Part shown: piece after piece, positions 21,641 to 32,749 of the stretch | Position numbering within the stretch: the stretch's first letter is position 1 | Layout: the number at the start of each line of letters is the position of its first letter | DNA from: Dendrolimus kikuchii | Taxonomy: Eukaryota; Arthropoda; Insecta; Lepidoptera; Lasiocampidae | Length of the DNA stretch: 64,000 bases | Direction of reading: 5' to 3' | Assembly (NCBI GenBank): GCA_019925095.2 | Contig: CM034407.1 | Coordinates: 17,428,710 to 17,492,709, forward strand | The notes under the pieces: generated by a model | Seen by the model: only the letters and a program-made list of their open reading frames with translations | What the model was told of the DNA's origin: nothing | Databases searched by the model: none | Translations under genes and position numbers: made by a program

Positions 21641-22061
21641 TCATTTAATTTTTTTTTTATTACATTTTAATAATTTAGATTTTCATATTACAGTACAACG
21701 TGGGAGCGGTCAGCATTTTAGGAACGCTCCCCACCGACAGCGATCTGGACTACATCTTTTACTTGTAAATATGTTTATTTAATTTTTAAGTTTTTTTTGT
21801 AGTGTTACTCACTACTAGGTAGTAGAGCATTCGTCCTTCTTGGTGGCTACCAGTAGCGTAGAATTCATATAACTCGATTCCCCATAGCCTACGTTTAAGA
21901 AAGTAGCGATTAGCGACCAAAAGATAGAAAGTGCCATAAATTAATTGGCGCTCACGTTTTATATTCGTGCATATATTATTACTGTACTAATATTTCTTAC
22001 ATTTCGCGGCATTCCATACGTGGATAAAATAGGAACTCATAACCTGATCGGGCACCGGATT

Positions 22062-22378
22062 TTGTTTTTTTTTTATTGCAGGAGATCAGCAGACAGGCAG
22101 ACGGCCCACTTGATGGAAAGCGGTTACCATCGTCTATGGACATTTGCAACACCAAAGATGCTACAAATGTGCTGCTGCTCTCTTAAGGGAGACTGGAACC
22201 TGGTCACTAATGCCGGAACACAACTCAAGGTTGCTATGGCGACATACTTTAGACCAGGGGTGGTCGCCATCCAGTCGGGCAAATGCCCTACCACCTGGCT
22301 GTGGGTTGTTAAGTCGCCTCTTACGACAGCCCGCCCGGCCGCAGGAAATTGTATTCTTTCTCCGTTTCTGCACGGATA
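22062..22378 (-). mobile_element. A-family retroposon, full length
   Basis: Complete minus copy with a T-run (poly-A complement) at 22,062-22,074 and the 5' end CACGGATA at 22,371-22,378. Confidence 0.85.
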
Positions 22379-22949
22379 AGTTTTAATATACGGGTGAGAT
22401 TGCATAATTAAAAATACAAATTGTAATAAGAAAATAAATCGAGTTGAACGTTTTTTCAACAGCGGTGTAGTCGGCGCTTGCATCATCTGCATCGGTGTGT
22501 TTTTTCAACCGGCTTACTCTCTTTGTTGCTGTATCTATCTTCTGTATTTGTTGTTGTATCTGTCCTAAATAAACACATTTCTTTCTTACGTATGAACGCC
22601 ACATCCATAATGTAAAGCAGCATATGCATCGTACATCAAAGTGGCTATTACGGGAGTTCTCACAGGGAAATTGCTTTCTTGCGCACACTTCATTCCCGAG
22701 TGTAAATTTCATTTTTTACCCATTCACCTACCCTTCCCCTTCAAGTCTTACCTGTTCACCGACGTCGAATAATTTCGCTATCCCAGCAGCGTTTATTTTT
22801 CAATGTTATTCTATGGAAATGAACAAATAACAATCAGCAACCAGCAAGACGTGATGGCATGAAAATCTCAGAATATCAGCAGGTGCTTGACTAAGAATTA
22901 TTTAAGGACGAGCTCTTATAATATAATTAAAGTTACTTTCTTACATTAT
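22379..22949. other. Mostly unassigned
   Basis: 22,445-22,530 resembles 5,425-5,500. The rest has no recognised gene or repeat. Confidence 0.35.
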
Positions 22950-23444
22950 TGTTGCGAATCGGTCCTTTGTAGGTGTTTTATTGTCCCTTTGAATTTGAAT
23001 GATCTATTGTTCACGCTAATCCCTTTGTACGCCTCCTGGTAAGACGAGGTAAATTTTTCTGTCTATTGTTTGGATTTCATGTGCACTCTTAGAAGCCATT
23101 AAACCGACAAGTTAAGAATGCTAAGGACCACTGGGCACGTTGCGAGGGTAATTTATAAATATAATATAAGATCGGTCATTCGGGGACTGAGGCAGTTGAA
23201 ACACAAGTATTTCAGTCTACGACTGACCGAACTAATCAACTGCGATCGGGGAGTTACGTAGTGTACTTTTGCAGCGAGTATCTTATAACGATAGACTTTG
23301 CGCGATCTATGTTATTACGATTTTCTGCCTTACGGTTTGATCTTTTTGTATTTGTTAGAGCTGTGGATTACGAGTGTCTACTTCTAATTACTTTTGTGAT
23401 AATTCATTTAAGCATTTTAATTCTCATCCCACGAATTCGTAACA
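22950..23444 (-). repeat. Candidate solo LTR, ~495 bp, Pao-like
   Basis: Begins TGTTGCGAATCGG and ends CCACGAATTCGTAACA on the plus strand. On the minus strand the first 30 bases resemble the start of the LTR at 2,669-2,987 (TGTTACGA.., then GAATTAAAATG). TG..CA ends and near-matching inverted termini fit an LTR. The flanks are ATTAT and ATATT, so no exact 5-bp duplication. No internal region adjoins it. Confidence 0.5.
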
Positions 23445-23589
23445 ATATTAATATAAACCATACAAAAACTTTTCTTTCTTATTAATTTTATAAATAATAA
23501 TGTTTGAAATATTATATTTCTCCCTCAAAGTAATCAGATCAAGAAGAAATACTGTTGTTTGGTTGTTTTATTTTTTCCCTCTCCAATTT

Positions 23590-23770
23590 CGCTGGAACAA
23601 AAGCCTCCGGGTTCGATTCCTGATACTTTCCATTATTTACAATGGTCTGGGTGTCTCAAATCAGCTCCATAGTAGTCCGTAGTATATTATCCATAATACA
23701 AGCGTAACTTGCTTAGCTTGGGGATATATTGTAACAAATTGTGTGTTTATCTGTTGATTATTTATTTATT
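23590..23770 (+). mobile_element. tRNA-derived SINE (family J), 5' truncated
   Basis: Starts inside the head at CCTCCGGGTTCGATTCC (B box present, A box lost) and continues through TGGTCTGGGTGTC to the 3' end. Confidence 0.7.
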
Positions 23771-24348
23771 TTTAAATATGCAAAAAAACGTTTTTTTATA
23801 TAGTATATATTTCAATCAAATAATTAAAATGTTTAACATTCAACATCCCGAATCTGGTTACATGATTTAAAAAAAAATCTTGAAAATTTTAAATTTTAAG
23901 ACAGACAACCAGCAAACAAAATCCATAAAGGTTCCCTAATCCTAAGGGATCACAACTGCCTAAAAAATATTTGAACATATTATTTGATCATACACAATAG
24001 TATCGAAGCTTTATGTATAAGATAGTAATGTTATACGAGCCGAAAAATTGAATGTAACAAACATCACGTTGAGTACCAAATATCACATCGTAATATCAAT
24101 TTTGAAACCTCTCAATCCTGCTAAGAGGCGATACGTGGCCCCAATAGTACGTGGAGTGGTTCTCGTGTCAGCAGGTCATTACGCCGCCCTCATTCACTGT
24201 TAGAACACTCTTCAAATACGCTCCCTATACAAGATTTTAATCTGAGAAGCATTTAGATCGCGTCGGCGGCATTGATGAAGATGTTTTTAATAAAATTCAT
24301 CTACGGGTATATTTAGTGACATTATTAGATATGTGATGTATAATATAA
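23771..24348. other. Unassigned AT-rich stretch
   Basis: The block near 24,100-24,200 shares words with 25,540-25,640 and 26,500-26,550 (GATACGTGGCCCCAATAGTAC, GTGTCA), i.e. remnants of LINE ORF2 of the family at 25,765-26,540. Confidence 0.4.
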
Positions 24349-24597
24349 TCATACTAATATATAAAGCTGAAGAATTTGTTTGTTTGTTTGCTTGATATCA
24401 GGAAATACTGGTCTGATTTGAAAAATTCTCTCAGTGTTAGATAGCCCATTTATCGAGGAAGGCTATAGGCTATATATCATCACACTAAGACCAATCGGAG
24501 GGGCGCGCCAATGAACATGTTTCAAAATCGGGGGGTTTGCTTTGACATACTTTTTTTTTTACTATTTCACGCGGACGAAGTCGCGGACAGAAGCTAG
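24349..24597 (+). mobile_element. Helitron-like element (family K)
   Basis: Starts TCATACTAATATATAAAGCT and ends CGCGGACGAAGTCGCGG..AAGCTAG before T. The 3' hairpin is CGCGGAC/GTCGCG. Related copies: 40,374, 55,679, 57,163 and 61,378. Confidence 0.75.
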
Positions 24598-24784
24598 TAA
24601 TGTAGATATGTAATTTTATATAATTATTATTATATTGTATATAGCTATATATTTATTATGTTTAAATAGTTGCATTTTATCACTATATCTTGTATATGCA
24701 TATAAATTATTTGTATACTTATATATTTATTATTAAAATGTAAGTAATGGTACAATAATAATGTATACCACCATCGCCACTCCT

Positions 24785-24925
24785 AATCAGCAATATTCTT
24801 GCCACGGGTTGTCTGGAGGAGATCGCTTTTTAGCGATAAGACCTGTCTTTGTACACAATTAGAATAATACTAGTTCGTAAGTTTTCTGTAATAGTGTATA
24901 TTAAAGTGTTATCTATCTATTAAGT
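24785..24925 (+). mobile_element. LINE 3' UTR end (family I type)
   Basis: GGTTGTCTGGAGGAGATCGC, TAGCGATAAGACC, then GTTATCTATCTATT at the 3' end. Confidence 0.7.
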
Positions 24926-25014
24926 GTTGTGTATTGAAACCTGTTATTTTTGCTAAAAGACAGCTTATTTGTTCCGCCCTTATTCGCACTTTTTAGTAAG
25001 CTCTTTATACAAGA

Positions 25015-25213
25015 CTAACGGCCCGGCGCGGTTTAACCCGCACGCTGTCCCGCTCCCGTGGCATAAAGCGTCATGTTATATAGCCTATGACACTCCCTGT
25101 TAACGTAGCTTTCCAACGGCAAAATAATTATTAAAATCCATTTAGTAGATCTACAGATTATTCTCTACAACGTCACAAACTCACAAACTACCTCTTTATA
25201 ATATTAGTATAGA
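25015..25213 (-). mobile_element. Short Helitron-like element (family M), first of a tandem pair
   Basis: Minus orientation; the 5' TCTATACTAATATTATAAAG is at 25,213 and the 3' end near 25,015 (TTAG in place of CTAG). Confidence 0.6.
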
Positions 25214-25435
25214 TTAGCGGCCCGGCGCGTTTTCACCCGCGCTCTGTCCCGCTCTCGTAGTAAATAGCGTCATGTCATATAGCCTATGACACTCCCTGTT
25301 AACGTAGCTTTCGAACAGTAAAATAATTTTTAAAATCAGTTTAGTAGATCCAGAGATTACCCCCTACAACTTCACAAACTCACAAACTTTACCTCTTTAT
25401 AATATTATATTATATCAATATTAGTATTTTAACCT
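25214..25435 (-). mobile_element. Short Helitron-like element (family M), second of a tandem pair
   Basis: Its 3' end (..CGCCGGGCCGCTAA) directly abuts the 5' end of the preceding copy. Same orientation. The 5' end is slightly rearranged. Confidence 0.55.
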
Positions 25436-25764
25436 GAAAAGTGTCTAGATCACGTTGGCAACATTGATGATTCGGGTATTAGTTTAAAAAAAAATGCATT
25501 ATATTGATACAAATAAATGTTAAGTGTCGTGTTCTGAAACCTCTCTTTATACTAGAGGTCATACGTGGCCCCTATAGTACATGAAGTAGTTTTCGTGTCA
25601 CCAGCTTATTATGCCGCCGGTATTCACACTGTTGAAATACGCTCACTATACAAAATTTTAATGTGAAAATCATTTAGATCGTGTCGGCATCATTGATAAG
25701 CCGTATAGATATTTTTTTTATAAAATGTGTTTGCATTAAATAGCATATAGACAAATATAAAATG

Positions 25765-26530
25765 TTAGATAGATAACACTTTATTGCTCACCAAAATACA
25801 AATACAAAAACAAAATGCATTATTACAATACTTCTTGGCAAAACAACTAGTGGTCTTATCGCTAAAAGCGATCTCTTCCAGGCATCCTAGCTTAAAAGAA
25901 ATTCTTAACTAATCCTGCGATGTAGGTGGAGCAGAAAAAAGATAGGACTACAATTTAAATATACATACTACACTAATTTATAAATTAAATATATACATAA
26001 ATCCAGACACATGTATAGACTACCAATATATACGTAAATACAAAATAAATATATTTGTTAACATTATATATGACAAGCATTTTATAATAACATATATTAC
26101 AATAGATAAATAAGTAAGTGTTAGACATATTTATTTAAAGACAGATAGTATTTTCTAAGGGAGTTCCGAAATGTAGGTAATGTTTTGGCCTCTCTGGCAG
26201 CAAGAGGCAACGCATTCCAGAGTTTGACAGCCTGCACTGTAAAAGAGTTGTCATAAAAGGATGAAGTGTTTGCAGGTGTCAGGAGTCGACGATATGTATC
26301 TGAGCGCAAATTGTGAGAAGTGAAGTGAATTCAAAACGTTTCTTAAGGTAATGAGGACTATTAAGATTAAACAGTAATTTATAAAAGAGAGGTAGAATGT
26401 GGGTATTCCGGCGAAAACGAATAGGAAACCATTTGAGCTTCATATGAAATTCAGAAACATGGTCATATTTTTCTATTCTGAAACCTATCATTTTTCTAAG
26501 AGGCAACATGTGGCCCCAATAGTACACGGA
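25765..26530 (-). mobile_element. LINE (family I), ORF2 C-terminus and 3' UTR
   Basis: The minus strand from 26,530 carries YYWGHMLPLRKMIGFRIEKY and, after a frame change near 26,290, TPANTSSFYDNSFTVQAVKLW, NALPLA, FRNSLRKYYL and a stop at about 26,121. The SF..QA.KLWN.LP tail and final F..LRKYYL helix are typical of Jockey/CR1-type non-LTR ORF2. The 3' UTR contains the GATCGCTTTTAGCGATAAG stem and ends AGCAATAAAGTGTTATCTATCT. Frameshifted relic without catalytic motifs. Confidence 0.75.
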
Positions 26531-26734
26531 GTGGTTCCCGTGTCAGTTCACTAATTATCACGAGTTACTCTGACAGACGGACAACGATTTAAGAGTTGCT
26601 GGCGAGAACTTAGGGAAGAATAAATTAAATTCGGGATACGTGTTTAATCTTGCTGTATATTGCCTTAAAACTCATACGTACTGGAATGAATGCAGACGCA
26701 TTTTTAAACGATGTTCACTTAATACAATTAAATA

Positions 26735-26976
26735 AACACTATTTTTCCACATATAGCTATGTCTGATTAACACAATATAATCATGATAATACATTTATTA
26801 TAATAACTTATGTATTATTGTATATATATGTATATAACTATGTATATATGTATGTATTTGTATATTTATTTCTCTCCTGATTCAAATCTCTTTCATTTAG
26901 GTTGCCTGGAACAGATCGCTTTGAGCGATAAGGCCGCCTATTGCCTACAAAATATTGTAAATATGGTATTCTCTCT

Positions 26977-27016
<40 letters not shown>
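26735..27016 (+). mobile_element. LINE 3' UTR end (family I) with pyrimidine microsatellite tail
   Basis: Shares with 40,610-40,925 and 50,880-51,270 the block AGCTATGTCTGATTAA..ACAATATAATCAT, the GTTGCCTGGAA..GATCGCTTTGAGCGATAAGGC stem, and a (TC/TTTC)n tail at 26,966-27,016. Confidence 0.75.
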
Positions 27017-27604
27017 AAAGGCCGGCAGAAATATTATTGCAATTCTCTTGGCCCATGTTTCTTCACTAGAAATATCAGGCTCCATAACAGTTATTATGTA
27101 TTATTATTTAATTACCTTATCATTAAAGATACTAAATAAACTTTTAGCAAATACAGCATTTGATCGTTATGTTATTTAAGAAAAAGAGCTACATTTTAAG
27201 CACTTCAGATTGTTTGAGGCTTGAGTTTTAATCCTTCGCACCTTTCTTGGTGCGATTTGTCTGTCCCTCTCGCTCTCACAGTGTCGGGATGAGATGGCTG
27301 AAGGGCTCTTCTCTTTGGAGGGCACTCGGGCTTGCTGACGCACCGCTTACTAAGATCAGTGTCGTCGTGTACAACGCTCGGAAAATTTTAATTTTAGAAA
27401 AGATTCTTATTTAAAATTCCAAGAAGTAGCTTTTGAAAAATATCTATACTTATACAAACTAAAATTAAAGTATAAAATCTAGTTCTAGACCGCTGTCAGT
27501 TGGAAACGTGCCCAAAAGACTGGCCACATAGCCTCTCTGAATATACTTATATATTTAGTAGGACTAAAGTTTAGTTCTATACCCCATATAAATTCTGTTA
27601 TTTT

Positions 27605-27880
27605 TCAGGGTGCAACCATAACAACCCTGAGTTGGGTTCGGGCATCAGTGGCCAGGCTTCAATCCCCCCCCCCCCCCCCCGGTTCTCTACAACATTTATT
27701 CCGCGTTACAACTATAATATGGAGGGAATTTCCCGTCGCGGTTTTCCCTTTGCGATATGACATGAGGTTCTTTAAGAAGGGCGTTATAAAATTTCTTAGA
27801 GGTCAGCAATGCGTTAGCGATACCCCTGGTGTTGCAAGCGTCCATAGGCGACGGTAACCACTTTCCATCAGGTGGAAATT
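27605..27880 (+). repeat. Diverged relative of the A family with C18 run
   Basis: Contains CATAACAACCCTGAGTTG, GGCATCAGTGGCCAGG, GGTGTTGCAAGCGTCCATAGG and GGTAACCACTTTCCATCAGG in A-family order, but with different sequence between. A run of 18 C at 27,665-27,682 interrupts it. Confidence 0.55.
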
Positions 27881-28089
27881 ATATCAAACCCCTCAATATG
27901 TTTTCATGGAGGCATAAAATCAATAATGCATATTTTAATAAGTAATTCAGCGTTGTAGGATTAAAATTCGAAATTTGTGACAGGTTATGACATAATGAAC
28001 TTTCTAAATTAAAAAAAGGGTCGCGCGTAACGTATTACTCCTGTCCCCAGGTATCCGAGATCCGGGGACACATTAATTAAATTACAACT

Positions 28090-28400
28090 TCCTTTTTATT
28101 ATCTGTATAAATGTTTGAAAAATTGACTTCCTTATTTTCATTAAATAACTCTGTTAACGGTCACCAAAGGTCATGTCATTAATGCTTTAGCAGTATACTA
28201 CGCATGTACAATCTCGTGGCTCAGTTATGACATCATACTTTGGAGAAACAGCATAGATACTGGAGATTTGTTTGTTGCTCAGAAAAAATGTTTCGCATCC
28301 TTTTTTTTTTTTTTTTCATTAACGAAGTACAGTGTAAATAAACTCCATGTAACGTCACTCGATTTAACTCCCGTAAGCGTTGAAATCACTTGGCTTTAGT
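28090..28400 (+). mobile_element. LINE reverse-transcriptase fragment
   Basis: The plus frame LAVYYACTISWLSYDIILWRN, then DTGDLFVAQKKCF, resembles the thumb region of a non-LTR RT (SW..Y.I..WG..., ..QK...R). A poly-T run of 17 at 28,302-28,318 breaks it. Short and non-functional. Confidence 0.6.
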
Positions 28401-28407
28401 TGGTTTA

Positions 28408-28709
28408 GCTGGTTTTCCATGTCGGCTGGGCGTAACTATGTTCTAAATCTCAGCCTTACCAACACAAACAAAAGCGCAGGGTCGACAGGGAGGAGGGGGT
28501 TTTTAGTGGGTATTGGGGTTGCTCGCTCGTGCAGCAACGCTCGGAGTCTTCCACACTATTCTGTGACGTCGATCGCGGACGGAGCACTGCCAAGAGCATA
28601 CTATTGCTGCAGAGTTATCGCCCCCGACCGACGCGTGTCGTTCCCCTAGCAACGACACAGTTTGTGCGTAAATCGGTTAAGCATTTTCCCTCGCCTCAAA
28701 AAAAAAAAA
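28408..28709 (+). mobile_element. R1-type short retroelement, tandem unit 1
   Basis: Begins at GCTGGTTTTCCAT and continues GGGCGTAACTATGTTCTAAAT, GTTTTTAGTGGGTATT, GCATTTTCCCTCGCCT and A12. It is homologous to the 3' UTR of the R1-type LINE at 15,318-15,610. Confidence 0.65.
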
Positions 28710-28986
28710 GCTTGTTTTCCATTGGACTGTGCGTAACTACGTTCTACGTCTCAGCCTTTCCTTCATAAAAAGCGCGGGGCACATGGGAGGAGGATGGTTT
28801 TAGTGGGTAGTGGTTGTTGCCCGAGCAACTTCTCTGTGTTTCCCCACAAGCTGGCTTGATTATTGTTCGGATTGCCCCTTATCAAAGGGGAAAGCCTTCA
28901 TGATCAACTATGGTCTAATCCCTTGCAAAGGACCCAGTATTGTGCGTAAATAGCATTTCCCCCGCCTTAAAAAAGAAAAGAAAATA
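28710..28986 (+). mobile_element. R1-type short retroelement, tandem unit 2
   Basis: Begins at the same 13-mer GCTTGTTTTCCAT, followed by GTGCGTAACTACGTTCTACG, GGTTTTAGTGGGTAG, CTATGGTCTAATCCCTTGC and GCATTTCCCCCGCCT, then an A-rich tail. It is the unit closest to the 15.3-kb LINE. Confidence 0.7.
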
Positions 28987-29259
28987 GCTTGTTTTCCATG
29001 CCAGGGCTGCGGAGAGGCTAGGTCATATACTCGTAGCCCTGGCATAAGGCGAAGGACGGAACATCCAGGGGTTTTAGTGGGTACCCCTAACCGGGGGTGG
29101 CAACAGCATGGCACCAGTTCTGACGGGGCATGCTGGTGCCACTCTCGATCTGGCGAATCCCGCACACAGGTCGCGAATTATCCCCCCAAGGATCTACCCT
29201 TGTCGCGGCTTATGGTCCTCAAGCGGATTTCCCCTCGCTAAAAAAAAGCTTGTTTCCAT
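28987..29259 (+). mobile_element. R1-type short retroelement, tandem unit 3
   Basis: Begins GCTTGTTTTCCAT, has a different 5' part with a 9-bp inverted repeat (GCCAGGGCT..AGCCCTGGC), shares GGGGTTTTAGTGGGTACC and a TTTCCCCTCGCT end, then A8. The final GCTTGTTTCCAT at 29,248-29,259 closes the block. Confidence 0.65.
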
Positions 29260-30424
29260 ACAATGATACACTCTATATAGCATTACACCCACTCTCAATA
29301 ACGACAACCATTAAGTAATAAAAAGTACCTTTTAAGTCGCCAAAATTAGTAAAACCTGCGCAGTTGTGTACGTTTTTTTATCGTAGCCCGTAATAAACTC
29401 AACTGTTGCTATCTTGTATACCGAAATTTCTAGGAAATTCTGAAATACCAAAATTTCCAAATACTTCCTTTATCACCAAGGTGCCCCAATAACGCAAGAT
29501 ATGAATAAAATAAGTAAAAAAATACAACAAAATTACTGGTGCAGCAAAAGACGTCAGACAAAAATAACAGACTTCTCTCCATTTCATGACAACTCTCTAT
29601 AACGCCATAAAATGCACAGTCCCCTAAATGTCGTTATATGGAATTTACACTGTATTTAATAAGAAATAGCTCATTGATATTACCATCTAACCTAAAAAGG
29701 CTAGTAAGTAAATTAAATATAACCTAAATTAACTACGAGTATTCATACTAAGAAAGTGACCATTGAGACTTTTATTATTGTCTCTATTAAGGCGAAGGCA
29801 CATTGTTTATGTGTTCTGTATTAAGCTAGCACATTACACTACAGTTTTGTTTTGTATATAGCACTAGTTCAAATGGTTTTGTCCTTTTGACCCTTCTCGT
29901 TATGTCCATGTTGTCGAGGAGCTGGATCACTTCGACATTCACATGAGGATGAAGCCGATGCTCGTGGGCTTCCGCATCCTTGGAAATATTAAACTTCCTG
30001 ACAACTATATATAAGTATAGATATAAGGCCAACACTACACATGCACCTCCTCACAACACCAGCATGTAACAGATACACTCTACATTAGTATAAGTTTAGT
30101 ATTAAAATTAGAATAAATTAATATAATAAGTTATTCTTAAGGTACACCACAACATAAAAATTACTAAATTAATGTCACACACAGTAACAAAAATAAACAA
30201 TAAGCGTGTATGGAGTCTAAAATTTTTCATAGAAATTAAGTATTAAAAAAGGGTGCGGAACTTGAGTCCGTAGAGATATTAACAATAATAAAAAAAAAAA
30301 CAAAACTTCCTGACAAATAGACGTCCGAGCTCACGCCATCGATGTATAATGGAAATACCGACCAACCGGACGAAGCGCTATGCTTTCACGTCTATACAAA
30401 TAAATATAATTTAAGTGTCTGGTT
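29260..30424. other. Apparently unique intergenic DNA
   Basis: AT-rich. Minus frames at 29,399-29,587 and 29,826-30,035 have no recognisable family. No repeat shared with the rest of the window was noticed. Confidence 0.4.
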
Positions 30425-30749
30425 GTTTTTTTTTTTTTATTTTTTATTGCTGGAGTTCAGCAGACAGGCAGACGGCCCACTCGATGGAAAGCGGTTACCA
30501 TCGCCTATGGACATTTGCAACACCAAAGGTGCTACAAATTCGCTGCTGCTCTCTTAAGGGAAACTGGAACCTGGTCACTAATGCCGGAACACAACTCAAG
30601 GTTGTTATGGCGACATACTTTAGACCAGGGGTGATGGCCATCCAGTCGGGCAAATGCCCTACCACCTGGCTGTGGGTTGTTTAGTCGCCTCTTACGACAG
30701 GCCGCCCGGCCGCAGGAAATTGTATTCTTTCTCCGTTCCTGCACGGATA
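30425..30749 (-). mobile_element. A-family retroposon, full length
   Basis: Complete minus copy with a long T-rich start at 30,425-30,448. Confidence 0.85.
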
Positions 30750-30854
30750 CAAATGGTGGTGCAGGAAATGGGCAATAGATACATAAATACTCAAACTACA
30801 AAATAACAGCTTCTTATTAAATACATCTGAAAGTATATACGGTACTTTATAAAA

Positions 30855-31019
30855 AAAAAATGTCCGTTTGTTCTGGATAATCTCTACAACGGCTAGACCG
30901 ATTTTGACTGGACTTTCAGTGGCAGATAACTGATATTACAAGGAGTAACTTATTCTACTTTTAAAATTAGGTTTCCGCGAAAAAAATTACACGTAGACGA
31001 AGTCGCGGGTAACAGCTAG
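30855..31019 (+). mobile_element. Helitron-like 3' part (family Y)
   Basis: Contains TCTACAACGGCTAGACCGAT, GTGGCAGATAACTGATATTA and GACGAAGTCGCGG..CAGCTAG before T. Same family as 60,907-61,200. Confidence 0.6.
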
Positions 31020-31240
31020 TTTACAATACGCACTGCTAAGAAGTGGAACTTCTTACCGTCGTCTATTTTTCCTGAAAAATACAATTTAGGTGTCTTCAAG
31101 TCTCGCGTGAACCACCTTACCTTACCTACCTACGTTTCCTTCTAGGTAAGCGTGCTCCATTTGCCACTGCATTTTCACCTGATATCAGGCGCAATGTCGT
31201 ACAAACGCGTACCTATACAACAACAAAAAAAAAACATTAT
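31020..31240 (+). mobile_element. LINE ORF2 C-terminus fragment
   Basis: The plus frame AKKWNFLPSSIFPEKYNLGVF, then KSRVN, is the terminal tail of the same LINE group as 33,480-33,710. No other domain is present. Confidence 0.65.
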
Positions 31241-31400
31241 ACACGACACTTTCATCGACCTTACTTTATTAAACTTAAAATCTTGGCTATGAGCTCAATT
31301 ATTTTTAACGTATAAATGCGTTGGATGTGCGTATAGAGGCAACCCTGCAGAGAGGACTTACGTACGGCTGTGTAAATCAATAAAAGCGTTTAGTTAGTTT

Positions 31401-31714
31401 ATCTGTGCAGGAACGGAGAAAGAATACAATTTTCCTGCGGCCGGGCGGCCTGTCGTAAGAGGCGACAAAATAACCCACAGCCAGGTGGTAGGGCATTTGT
31501 CCGACTGGATGGCTACCACCCCTGGTCTAAAGTATGTCGCCATAACAACAATGAGTTGTGTTCCGGCATTAGGGATCAGGTTCCAGTCTCCCGTAAGAGA
31601 GCAGCAGCGCATTTGTAGCACCTTTGGTGTTTCAAGTGTCTATAGGCGATGGTAAGCGCTTAACATCAAGTGGGCCGTCTGCCTGTCTGCTGAGCTCCTG
31701 CAATAAAAAAAAAA
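31401..31714 (+). mobile_element. A-family retroposon, full length
   Basis: Complete plus copy, starting ATCTGTGCAGG and ending CTGCAATAAAAAAAAAA. Confidence 0.85.
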
Positions 31715-31999
31715 TAGTTAAAAGAATTGGTGTTTCCTTCCAATCCTAAGTGCGTATCCCCGCTCGCACGTAACATTATTATGTATACATTTAGAATTTT
31801 TTTGTTAAAAAACTTTTGATGGAATAACATAGTCATCTCGTGAATTTAGGACTCTGCCGAACAAACTTTTATGAGGCTCCTGTTTTGTTTAAAATTTGTG
31901 TGATTACATGAATATGCTATGAGGGTCGGCCATGATTGGGTATTGTTGGGAATTAATTTTAGCATTGAAACTCATACGAAAAGTACGGTGTCTTTCAGA

Positions 32000-32130
32000 T
32001 GGATTATGGCTTGGCAGCGAGACCTTTAAGTCAGATCTTAGATTACAATATAGTTTCTTCATTTTCTTAAGCCTATGTATGACTCAGCTGAACTGTAGGT
32101 TATCAACTGACGTCTTTCAACGGACTTCTT
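32000..32130. repeat. Dispersed repeat BB, copy 2
   Basis: Parallels 20,470-20,600 in the same orientation. Adjacent 32,131-32,250 resembles a Helitron-like arm (AAGATCGGTTTAATAGTTTCGG). Confidence 0.5.
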
Positions 32131-32469
32131 GTGAAACTCCAAATCATCCGGGGACCTATTCAAACATACACAAAAAAAATCATCAAGATCGGTTTAATAG
32201 TTTCGGAGTTTATTCCGGGCATATATCGTGACACGAGATTTTTTTATATATATGTCGCAGATTGCTGCATATGTTAAATATTGAAGATATAATTGTTAAC
32301 ATTCCCTAAAGTAATATCTGATATGGGTTTATCTAACTTGTTAATTATCACGCCTAGAATATCATTTCACTTGACATTTATAAAATGTCAGTTGATTATG
32401 ACATTAACTTGACTTACGAAATGTCAGTTGATTTTGAAGGATGAAGGAAAAAAGACGGGATGCCTTAGG

Positions 32470-32731
32470 CTACGTTCCATTAGGGACTCATAACGACCAC
32501 GTTCAAGACCGCGATTTTTGCGATTACACTTGCTTGCCGGTGTTACAATCGTCAACCCAAGTGGAACGGTTATTCGACCTACCTCTTGACTTGGGTCGTT
32601 GTGAGCGTTGTGTGATCGAAAATGATGACGCTATTAGTAATGTTTTCGCCACGACCACAACTACCTTGGTCGCCTTATGGAACGGCTAAGTGAACATTTT
32701 GGGCGTTGGGAGCTACTAATGGAACGCGCTG
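32470..32731. mobile_element. Short TIR element (MITE-like), copy 2
   Basis: The right end GAGCTACTAATGGAACGCGCTG is intact; the left end CTACGTTCCATTAGGGACTC is more diverged. At 262 bp it matches copy 1 (264 bp). Confidence 0.55.
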
Positions 32732-32749
32732 TTAGTGTATCATCTATGC

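Noticed and set aside
22124..22492. Recurring 60-120-codon frames such as MQERRKNTISCGRAACRKRR in many places
   Set aside because: They are the same frames across the A-family retroposon on both strands. Frame and ends vary between copies and no selection on protein is apparent.
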